Positions 7,238 to 12,212 of a DNA stretch of 12,212 bases are shown here, in pieces. The stretch covers positions 1-12,212 of the forward strand of contig JAHJLU010000218.1 of NCBI GenBank assembly GCA_018821745.1, written 5' to 3'. The notes under the pieces are model-generated. The model was not told the origin of the DNA. It searched no databases and was given only the letters and a program-made list of their open reading frames with translations. Each line of letters starts with the position of its first letter. Within the stretch, counting starts at the first letter, position 1. The position numbers and the translations under genes were made by a program. The stretch is from Myxococcota bacterium. GTDB taxonomy: Bacteria; Myxococcota_A; Polyangia; HGW-17.

Positions 7238-7307
7238 GAAATTTTGGCCTGATTATGTCTGTCGGAGTGAGTAGCGGGGGACCAGCGCAGGAAGTCCCTC
7301 GTGGAAT

Positions 7308-7775
7308 TTATTGCCCTATGGAAACAGGAGAACTGATGGTTTCATAGTTCGTCACCTGTTCCCTGGCTTTTCCCGCTTCCCGCACCATGTTCCTGCCACT
7401 GCGGCAAGCGTTGACGATATGGATGGGGTGCATCTTGATGATGGCATCCATGTGGGAGATCGCCTGTCGCGAGAAGGAGACAAAGGAGCGGGAATGGGAA
7501 CGCTCGCTGAGCTCCCGTATCACAGCACCCAATCGTTTTTTCAGGCAATTGGGAGCCGATTGTGACATGGCGCAAGAGGTCAGGATGTTACAGGTTCTAT
7601 CCAGCTTGTGTTGCTCAGAATATGCCCCCAGAACACAACCTGCCCGCTCGCCGGAGGAAGCAAACATGGTCCGGCACTGTTTTTGAATTTTTCCTTCTCC
7701 CTCACGGGCGCCCATGGCGATTGCAACGGTCACTCCCACAAGAATCAGTGTAACAACAATCATTATGGTTTTCAT
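7308..7775 (-). CDS. Small exported or membrane-anchored Cys-rich protein, function unknown
   Basis: The product has 155 residues. The ATG is strongly supported by AAGGAGG five bases upstream (7781-7787). Residues 3-22 are a hydrophobic segment ending in AIAMGA, either a signal peptide or an N-terminal anchor with only one Lys before it. The rest is basic and probably helical, with Cys34, Cys47, Cys62, Cys68, Cys77 and Cys124; an even number suggests disulfides in the periplasm. There is no CxxC or CxxCH, so it is neither a thioredoxin nor a cytochrome c. It occupies the place ahead of atpB where some genomes have atpI, but it has only one hydrophobic segment and does not resemble AtpI. The gap to atpB is 110 bp and contains a weak GGGAC/GTCCC hairpin (7278-7298), so the two may not share a transcript. 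I do not recognise the family. Confidence 0.75.
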   Translation of the reverse strand: MKTIMIVVTLILVGVTVAIAMGAREGEGKIQKQCRTMFASSGERAGCVLGAYSEQHKLDRTCNILTSCAMSQSAPNCLKKRLGAVIRELSERSHSRSFVSFSRQAISHMDAIIKMHPIHIVNACRSGRNMVREAGKAREQVTNYETISSPVSIGQ

Positions 7776-7869
7776 GGCATCCTCCTTGGTTCTCCTACGG
7801 GAGACTACGGGGGCACCTATCCCTTTTTTTTCAGGACACTTTCCACTAAGTACCCTGATCGTACCGGTT

Positions 7870-7887
7870 GAACGTTCAGAAACGTTT
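7870..7887. promoter_or_regulatory. Twin AACGTT palindromes, one helical turn apart
   Basis: GAACGTTC (7870-7877) and AAACGTTT (7880-7887) are each perfect 8-bp palindromes, with centres 10 bp apart, on the same face of the helix. They lie about 95 bp upstream of the start of the Cys-rich protein gene and 30 bp past the hydrolase stop, so a dimer-of-dimers operator for the former is possible. Confidence 0.35.
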
Positions 7888-7917
7888 GATATCCCCCTTT
7901 TTTCAATTAATGCGTGG

Positions 7918-8817
7918 TTATTTCATAAGGAGGCGGAGCAGTGGCTCCCAGAGGGCCTCCCGCTCTTCTATGACCCCGAAGTGACTCGCGTTGGGATGCA
8001 CCAGATAGGTGGCACCCGATATGGCGCCGGCCATTTTTCTCATGGTTGCCTCGGGTGTCACCCAGTCCTTGCCGCCTGCAACGACAAGCGCGGGAACAGA
8101 AATGGAGCCAAGCACATCCCACCCATTATGGCGACCAAGCTCCAGCAAAGTGGTCCCGTAATAAAGCGTGTTCTCGTCGAGGACAGCCCTGACGTTCTTG
8201 CGGATAATCTCCGGGTCAACCTTTGATGAGGTGAACCCGGAAACCGACAGAAACTTCACAAAAGGCTCGAAGTAACGGTACATGGTTTTTTTGAGCAGGA
8301 CCGGAACAAGGCGGTGTTTGAGAGCTCCGTTGAGGACACTGCGGAAGATGCGGTCCCCAATCCTCCCCATGGAGGCTACATAGGGAAGCCCTGGCGCCCC
8401 GTAGAGAAATGCGAGTTTGGTTGCAGCACCTGGATCCAGGCGGTACATCTCCAGCAGGACCGGGACTCCCATGGACCACCCCACAAGGGAATACTGCTCG
8501 AGGCCAAACCAGTTGGCGACACTGAGCCCGTCCTTTGCATGCCGCTCAATGGAGAAATCCTGCCGTATAACCGGTTCCGATTCGCCTATCCCACGGTAGT
8601 CCCAGGTATAGACACAGAAGTGTCGTGCCAGTTGGGCCATAATTTCGTGCATCCCGAACCAGGGCACACCCACTCCATTGGCAACAATAACCGCAGGACG
8701 GGAGAGATTGCCGGTTCGCTTAACGGCGATGGGAGTGCCATCCGAGGCAGGAACAACAAAACTCCCGTAAATTATTCCCCTGAACTCCGTCTCGCAGTAT
8801 GGTTCACGCTGGGTCAT
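7918..8817 (-). CDS. Alpha/beta hydrolase, cytosolic, substrate unknown
   Basis: The 299-residue product has the alpha/beta hydrolase fold in standard order: core strands with PAVIVANGVG (oxyanion region, about 41-50), the DYRGIGES motif (73-80), the nucleophile elbow GWSMG (Ser115), a variable helical cap (about 145-215), the acid in GGKDWVTP (Asp251) and the catalytic His in NASHFG (His279). The triad is complete, so an esterase, lipase, thioesterase or C-C hydrolase activity is expected, but the substrate cannot be read from the sequence. There is no signal peptide. Its ATG overlaps the stop of the upstream peptidase gene (ATGA at 8814-8817) and has no ribosome binding site of its own, so translation is probably coupled. 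The pairing of a cytosolic hydrolase with a surface or periplasmic peptidase is odd and may only reflect shared expression. Confidence 0.92.
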   Translation of the reverse strand: MTQREPYCETEFRGIIYGSFVVPASDGTPIAVKRTGNLSRPAVIVANGVGVPWFGMHEIMAQLARHFCVYTWDYRGIGESEPVIRQDFSIERHAKDGLSVANWFGLEQYSLVGWSMGVPVLLEMYRLDPGAATKLAFLYGAPGLPYVASMGRIGDRIFRSVLNGALKHRLVPVLLKKTMYRYFEPFVKFLSVSGFTSSKVDPEIIRKNVRAVLDENTLYYGTTLLELGRHNGWDVLGSISVPALVVAGGKDWVTPEATMRKMAGAISGATYLVHPNASHFGVIEEREALWEPLLRLLMK

Positions 8818-10169
8818 TGAACGGTAACGGACACACTGCCGGTGCCGCTCGTGCGGGTAACAATCAGGACCAACTCGCCGTCGGCAGCCGGTGCAGTAAA
8901 GGAAGCAGTATCGCCGGTTATGGGAAGTGGCGTGACGCTGTATTCCTGTGAGCCGTTGTAGACACCGAGAATTCTGGTGTCAGTGGGTGCATCTACCGTG
9001 ATGGTAACTTCCTGACCTGAGGTGAGGGCATAGCTCACATAGCCATAGGAAGAGACTTCCAGGGATAAAGAGGTTGGAGAACCGAGAGTTCCCGTCACAA
9101 CCGCAGGCGATGCCGTGAGATCCGTTGTACCCAAGCTTATATAGCAATATTTTCCGGAATCAACAGTGCAATCACGAATGTGGTTTGCAGCAGCCCAGTC
9201 AAGAATCAGATCGAAAAAATCACCCCCATCCTCGTCATGGACTGCGCGCGCGTTATTGACCGCCTCGATGCCATCGGCCTCATCGGTGCTCAGATCCGCA
9301 AAGAACTCACTACCGAATCGGTCAAGGACATAGGAGGAGAAAATAAACCCGGCCCCGTAACTGAAATAGCGGGAATCTGCGACCAGGAGAGGAGTGTCAT
9401 CGGAGTGGGATGCCAGGTACTGATTGGCAGCCGGAAGGTCTGTCCAGTACCCTGTGATGTTCATGGCCGCCTGAGAGAAGGTCTCATCGAGCCACCCCTC
9501 TTCTGTGGCATCTATGCCGTACTGGATCATGTGTTGAAATTCGTGTGCGAGAACACCGAGCAGATAACTGGAGTTGGGGGCGTGATGCTCACAGTCGATG
9601 TAAACCATCTCCGTCATATTGGAGGTGGCACCGGGCAACTGGTTTTCACGCTTGAAATAGCCATCGAAGGCGGTGCCATTGTAAGAGCCCAAGGGAGTCA
9701 AAAAGATAATAATGCGAGGGTCGCCGTCCACGTCCGGGGGATCGCCAAAAACAGCGGTTACCTTTTCGTAGATGCCTTCACCACCAACAGTGTCGCCGTC
9801 TTCCCACGCTGCCACCACATCGTCAACCATCTCCTGAGTGACCAATTCGTCGGTCCAGGCATCATCGGCTACATAAACGTAAACATTGTCACCCATACCG
9901 TAACAGGTGGCAGGAATTTCCACATTCCGTGGAGGCATCACCGTGAGATCGTAATTCCAAAAGTTTTTTGGGGGAGCGGTGCACCCGGTGACATTGTTGG
10001 TATTGTTTACGTTATTGGTATTATTGGTGTTATTGACGTTGTTGGTGTTATTGGTGTTATTGACATTGTTGATGTTGTTTTGGTTATTTGCAGCATCGTC
10101 GTCGCAGGAGAGCCCCAGGGGGCCTACAAACAACAACATTCCGATGATAAACACTGCCTGTCGTAACAT
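8814..10169 (-). CDS. Predicted lipoprotein zinc metallopeptidase (HExxH, M30/hyicolysin-like) with Asn-rich spacer
   Basis: The product has 451 residues. An N-terminal signal peptide ends at Cys22 (PLGLSC; the lipobox is not canonical, with Leu at -4), followed by Asp-Asp-Asp. Residues 28-59 are an Asn-triplet spacer (NNV, NNT, NNI units), probably a flexible tether. The peptidase domain spans about 65-345: the zinc site is LAHEFQHMIQYG (His209, catalytic Glu210, His213), and WLDETFSQ supplies Glu229 as likely third ligand. This arrangement fits gluzincins related to hyicolysin (family M30); the family name is from memory. Residues 360-451 form a beta-rich domain like the PPC domains found at the C-end of secreted peptidases. 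The start is supported by AGGTG four bases before the ATG, and a candidate promoter is at 10233-10260. The hydrolase gene overlaps its stop. The substrate is unknown. Confidence 0.88.
   Translation of the reverse strand: MLRQAVFIIGMLLFVGPLGLSCDDDAANNQNNINNVNNTNNTNNVNNTNNTNNVNNTNNVTGCTAPPKNFWNYDLTVMPPRNVEIPATCYGMGDNVYVYVADDAWTDELVTQEMVDDVVAAWEDGDTVGGEGIYEKVTAVFGDPPDVDGDPRIIIFLTPLGSYNGTAFDGYFKRENQLPGATSNMTEMVYIDCEHHAPNSSYLLGVLAHEFQHMIQYGIDATEEGWLDETFSQAAMNITGYWTDLPAANQYLASHSDDTPLLVADSRYFSYGAGFIFSSYVLDRFGSEFFADLSTDEADGIEAVNNARAVHDEDGGDFFDLILDWAAANHIRDCTVDSGKYCYISLGTTDLTASPAVVTGTLGSPTSLSLEVSSYGYVSYALTSGQEVTITVDAPTDTRILGVYNGSQEYSVTPLPITGDTASFTAPAADGELVLIVTRTSGTGSVSVTVQ
9993..10088. repeat. Degenerate 9-bp tandem repeat encoding the Asn spacer of the peptidase
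   Basis: The coding strand consists of units of AAY-AAY-(GTN, ACN or ATN), giving about eleven Asn-Asn-Val/Thr/Ile triplets. AAC and AAT alternate, so the repeat is conserved more in protein than in DNA. An 18-base segment (10029-10046) is identical to one in the spacer of the lipoprotein gene at 11362-11379. Confidence 0.85.
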
Positions 10170-10232
10170 GGGGCACCTGCATTCGTTTCAAACCCGAAGG
10201 ACTGTCCGGGCCGCGTGGCGAGCCACACTCTA

Positions 10233-10260
10233 TTTTTAATATGCTTTCACCACAAGTCAA
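10233..10260 (-). promoter_or_regulatory. Candidate sigma-70 promoter of the peptidase gene
   Basis: On the minus strand TTGACT (10260-10255, five of six) is followed after 16 bases by TAAAAA (10238-10233, four of six). The leader to the ATG at 10169 would be about 57 bases. The surrounding 259-bp gap (10170-10428) shows no ORF and no other clear signal except the stem-loop at its far end. Confidence 0.35.
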
Positions 10261-10401
10261 GCTGATGGCGAAATTCACTGCACAGCGGCGAAAACTCACG
10301 CGCAACCCGTTGATACCACAATGAATAACACATGAGTCCCGCTGGAGAACTACACAACAACAAAACAAATGCCCCCACCAGTGTAAAGGATTGTTCACAC
10401 T

Positions 10402-10424
10402 TTCTCCCGATAATCTCGGGAGAA
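10402..10424 (-). terminator. Stem-loop directly after the lipoprotein stop codon, probable transcript end
   Basis: TTCTCCCGA (10402-10410) and TCGGGAGAA (10416-10424) form a perfect 9-bp stem with a 5-base loop. It begins four bases past the TGA of the 10429-11502 gene. There is no T-run on the minus strand after the stem (AGTGTG follows), so it is not a textbook intrinsic terminator. It may act with Rho or protect the 3' end. Confidence 0.5.
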
Positions 10425-10428
10425 CGGG

Positions 10429-11502
10429 TCACTTGGTGCCGATGAGATCGAAGGAATGGGGGAAATTATCGTCGCATGTCAGATCATCTTCCCCTGACTC
10501 CGTATCAAAGCAGCCCGTGACGGCAAAGGAGAAGCTGCCATCGCCATTATCAGTTGCAGTGGTGTACCAGGTCACCTTACGGGTGTCATTGTCGGCATCG
10601 TAGTAAGTGAACAGGAATACATAATTGCCCAGACCGTCGTCACCGAGAAATCCAAGACGATCCGCGGACCTGGTGTCTTCCAGCGTCTCGCCATCGGAGC
10701 TGAAATCCCAACGATAATCCCACTCATAGACGCCCCTCGCATCGGAGGCCCAGGTGGAAGCGATTTCATAGTAATATCCGTCGTCCATGGCTACCCAGGT
10801 CGCATCGGTGAGCATGACGGAGGCATCAAGGGTCTCTCCCACGAGCATATTGTTGACAGCGCCAGCGTCCATAAACACGGAAGCGTTCGCCCCCTCATAA
10901 CTGTAGACCAGCCGGGAGGGACCGGTAAATGCCGAGCCGTCGGAGCTGTCGATATACTCGAGGGTCAGAGTGCTCGTGCCGCGGTCAACATCGTAGGAGA
11001 TGAAGCCACCATCACCATCGTCTATGGTGAGTGTGAAAACAGTCTGATCTTCCGTGGTAACGGTGACGGTGGAGGCAAAAGGAGAGAGATCGTCCCCGAC
11101 AATGAAATCATCTGCCACCATATAAAAATGAGAAGATATAGACGCGTTGGTGTCGTCCGAGGCAGTGAACAGCACGTTTCCGAAGGTGGAGTAGAAGTGC
11201 TCGTCGCCATCGGTATCAACCACGGAGGAGGGACTGGTCCCCAAAGTAACCACGGCGGTCCCGCTCACCGTGTCCATGGTGAGATCCACCGCCGTGAGAC
11301 GCCAGTACCCCGCCACCAGCGTGGTGGGAATATCAGGGTTCACGTTGTTCACGTTGTTCACGTTATTGACGTTGTTGGTATTATTGATGTTGTTGACATT
11401 ATTGACGTTGTTCACGTTATTGGAAGCTTTTTCTCCAACGGTGCAACCGAACGCCAATAGTGCCGATACTGTTAATGTAAGAATCAAGAATCTGCCTTGC
11501 AT
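10429..11502 (-). CDS. Predicted lipoprotein with Asn-rich spacer and acidic beta-rich body, function unknown
   Basis: The product has 357 residues. The frame is open far upstream (to 12207), but the ATG at 11502 is chosen because AGGAGG stands seven bases before it and a signal peptide begins at once (MQGRFLILTLTVSALLAFGC, Cys20; Leu at -4 and -5 rather than -3). Residues 28-55 are Asn triplets as in the peptidase. The body (about 60-357) is acidic, rich in Asp, Ser, Thr and aromatic residues, and predicted to be beta-strand throughout. It opens with AGYWRLTAVDLT, which recalls the GxW start of lipocalin-like barrels, and there are alternating strands such as VFTLTIDDGDGGFISYDVD and STLTLEYIDSS. 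A Cys pair near the C-end (about 336 and 345) may form a disulfide. No catalytic motif is visible. It lies 259 bp upstream of the peptidase gene and is followed by a stem-loop, so it is probably a separate transcript. Confidence 0.85.
   Translation of the reverse strand: MQGRFLILTLTVSALLAFGCTVGEKASNNVNNVNNVNNINNTNNVNNVNNVNNVNPDIPTTLVAGYWRLTAVDLTMDTVSGTAVVTLGTSPSSVVDTDGDEHFYSTFGNVLFTASDDTNASISSHFYMVADDFIVGDDLSPFASTVTVTTEDQTVFTLTIDDGDGGFISYDVDRGTSTLTLEYIDSSDGSAFTGPSRLVYSYEGANASVFMDAGAVNNMLVGETLDASVMLTDATWVAMDDGYYYEIASTWASDARGVYEWDYRWDFSSDGETLEDTRSADRLGFLGDDGLGNYVFLFTYYDADNDTRKVTWYTTATDNGDGSFSFAVTGCFDTESGEDDLTCDDNFPHSFDLIGTK
11338..11421. repeat. Degenerate 9-bp tandem repeat encoding the Asn spacer of the lipoprotein
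   Basis: About nine AAY-AAY-(GTN, ATY or ACN) units encode Asn-Asn-Val/Ile/Thr triplets. The unit, reading frame and place (just after the lipidated Cys) are the same as in the peptidase gene 1.3 kb away, although the proteins behind the spacers are unrelated. Confidence 0.85.
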
Positions 11503-11559
11503 GGTTTTTCCTCCTGGCCTTAAAATACCGTGTGTAGGTAAGTTAGACAAGTGGTATAA

Positions 11560-11570
11560 CACATAATGTG
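11560..11570. promoter_or_regulatory. Short palindrome in the divergent promoter region
   Basis: CACAT-A-ATGTG is an 11-base inverted repeat in the 127-bp region between the divergent genes starting at 11502 and 11630. It overlaps TATAAC and CATAAT, both resembling -10 boxes, and a GTGGTAT repeated at 11551 and 11568. It could be a shared operator, but the match is short. Confidence 0.3.
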
Positions 11571-11597
11571 GTATTGATTTTTGTATTGGAAGCCTCC

Positions 11598-11614
11598 GCC
11601 TCCGCCGTGGAGGC
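11598..11614 (+). promoter_or_regulatory. GC-rich hairpin in the leader of the 121-residue gene
   Basis: GCCTCC (11598-11603) pairs with GGAGGC (11609-11614) around the 5-base loop GCCGT. A second GCCTCC copy at 11592-11597 could pair instead. The hairpin ends seven bases before the ribosome binding site (GAGG, 11621-11624) and could modulate access to it. There is no T-run, so it is not a terminator. Confidence 0.35.
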
Positions 11615-11629
11615 AGAAATGAGGATGTG

Positions 11630-11995
11630 ATGAAAATAACCACACCCAAAGCCCCCCCAGGGGCTGCAGCGCTGGGTAGCGTCCAAAATACGCAGGCGAA
11701 ACAACCACATGAAGCCACGAGCGTCGCTCCTGCAGAAAAACCGTCAGCGTCCGATACCATCGGTGCGAATGATCCATTGACAGCAGACCTTGTTTCCATG
11801 TTAAATGCGAAGGAGATTACACCGGCGCAGGCAGTCGACAAACTGGTCACGCGGATCATCGACGCCACGGGGGCGAAACAGTCAGCCCCCATGAAGGCAT
11901 TCATGATTTCACAGATGACCACCGACCCCAATCTTCGGGAGCTGCTCAGAAAGATCGGGTTGAACCCCGATGAGTTCACCGGAAATGCCGGATAA
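11630..11995 (+). CDS. Small protein of 121 residues, function unknown
   Basis: The ATG at 11630 has GAGG five bases upstream; a GTG directly before it is an alternative start. There is no signal peptide or membrane segment, so the protein is probably cytosolic. Residues 1-45 are rich in Pro, Ala, Ser, Lys and Thr and probably disordered. Residues 46-115 are predicted helical, with three amphipathic segments: DPLTADLVSMLNAKEI, TPAQAVDKLVTRIIDATGA and TTDPNLRELLRKIGLN. The pattern of small helical bundle plus loose N-terminus suits a protein-binding or regulatory role, but I do not recognise the family. It lies 18 bp before a lipoprotein gene on the same strand, so the two probably form an operon that continues past the window. 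It diverges from the Asn-spacer lipoprotein gene. The opposite strand is also open here, but codon features and the ribosome binding site favour this frame. Confidence 0.7.
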   Translation: MKITTPKAPPGAAALGSVQNTQAKQPHEATSVAPAEKPSASDTIGANDPLTADLVSMLNAKEITPAQAVDKLVTRIIDATGAKQSAPMKAFMISQMTTDPNLRELLRKIGLNPDEFTGNAG

Positions 11996-12013
11996 CCTTC
12001 GCGGAGGAAAATT

Positions 12014-12212
12014 ATGAGACGACTTCGAAATATCATCGTTACGCTGTTCCTTATTATGGGACTGTCCGGGCTTGTGTCATGCTCCGATGAGCCACAGGTC
12101 AGCGGCCCCACCTCATTTGTCGTGGGGCAGCGGGTCCAGGTGACTCTCTCCAAAGGGACCGAACTGTCCGCAGAGGATTTCACCCTTGTCGATGCCCTGG
12201 GCCACACCTACA
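12014..12212 (+). CDS. Predicted lipoprotein, N-terminal part only (runs off the right edge)
   Basis: The ATG at 12014 has GGAGG six bases upstream (12003-12007). The frame stays open to the window end, giving 66 codons. Translation begins MRRLRNIIVTLFLIM and continues to the canonical lipobox LVSC (Cys23), followed by SDEPQ. The visible mature part (FVVGQRVQVTLSKGTELSAEDFTLVDA) is consistent with a beta-sandwich or Ig-like domain start, but too little is present to name it. No Asn spacer follows the Cys, unlike the two lipoproteins to the left. Confidence 0.75.
   Translation, partial: MRRLRNIIVTLFLIMGLSGLVSCSDEPQVSGPTSFVVGQRVQVTLSKGTELSAEDFTLVDALGHTY

Noticed and set aside
7801..7840. T-run after GGGGGCACC as an intrinsic terminator on the + strand
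   Set aside because: No + strand gene ends nearby and no stable stem precedes the T-run.
9180..10166. 328-residue open frame on the + strand
   Set aside because: It is exactly antisense to the peptidase gene, is low-complexity (Ile/Val-rich from the Asn repeat) and lacks a ribosome binding site; the minus-strand product has a coherent HExxH domain.
9990..11421. CRISPR array or variable-number non-coding repeat
   Set aside because: The periodic 9-bp units lie in frame within two coding genes and translate to Asn triplets; there are no spacers or long conserved repeats.
11503..12207. Extension of the minus-strand lipoprotein frame by 235 codons to the right edge
   Set aside because: The ATG at 11502 has an AGGAGG site and an immediate signal peptide, and the upstream part lies antisense to two + strand genes with good starts. 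The extra residues show no recognisable domain.

Overview
The window looks like ordinary chromosomal DNA of a Gram-negative bacterium with an envelope rich in lipoproteins. G+C is about half by eye. The atpB-atpE pair stands apart from the F1 genes, the c subunit carries a signal peptide, and two lipoproteins have Asn-triplet spacers. Together these suggest a lineage of the former Deltaproteobacteria (Myxococcota, Bradymonadia or Desulfobacterota type). That placement is inference; no marker here fixes the taxon. There are no rRNA or tRNA genes, transposases, CRISPR arrays or phage genes that I can see.

Layout. The 3' two thirds of enolase (eno) enter from the left on the + strand and converge on a block of nine minus-strand genes. 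Read in their own direction from right to left, these are: an Asn-linker lipoprotein (10429-11502); an Asn-linker lipoprotein with a gluzincin-type zinc peptidase domain (8814-10169), overlapping by ATGA a cytosolic alpha/beta hydrolase (7918-8817); a small exported protein with six cysteines (7308-7775); atpB (6430-7197) and atpE (6023-6421), the proton channel and rotor of F-type ATP synthase; a CcdA/DsbD-type membrane thiol transporter with a C-terminal thioredoxin domain (4705-5847); a 320-residue lipoprotein (3422-4384); and a 737-residue TPR-like lipoprotein (1051-3264). At the right edge two + strand genes diverge from the block: a 121-residue protein of unknown function (11630-11995) and the start of another lipoprotein (12014 to the edge).

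How the genes may work together. Only three tight links are visible: peptidase-hydrolase (4-bp overlap), atpB-atpE (8-bp gap with a shared ribosome binding site) and the 121-residue gene with the following lipoprotein (18-bp gap). The others are separated by 100-320 bp and probably have their own promoters. The common theme is the cell envelope: five of eleven genes encode predicted lipoproteins, one encodes an exported Cys-rich protein, one a periplasm-facing thiol-redox protein and two an inner-membrane complex.

I found no clearly new defence or mobile system. The best leads are the altered helix-1 glycine motif of the c subunit, the atpB start that lacks an adjacent Shine-Dalgarno site and sits behind a hairpin, the two unrelated lipoproteins sharing the same Asn-triplet spacer in protein and partly in DNA, the Cys-rich tail of the DsbD-like protein, and several short palindromes in intergenic DNA.
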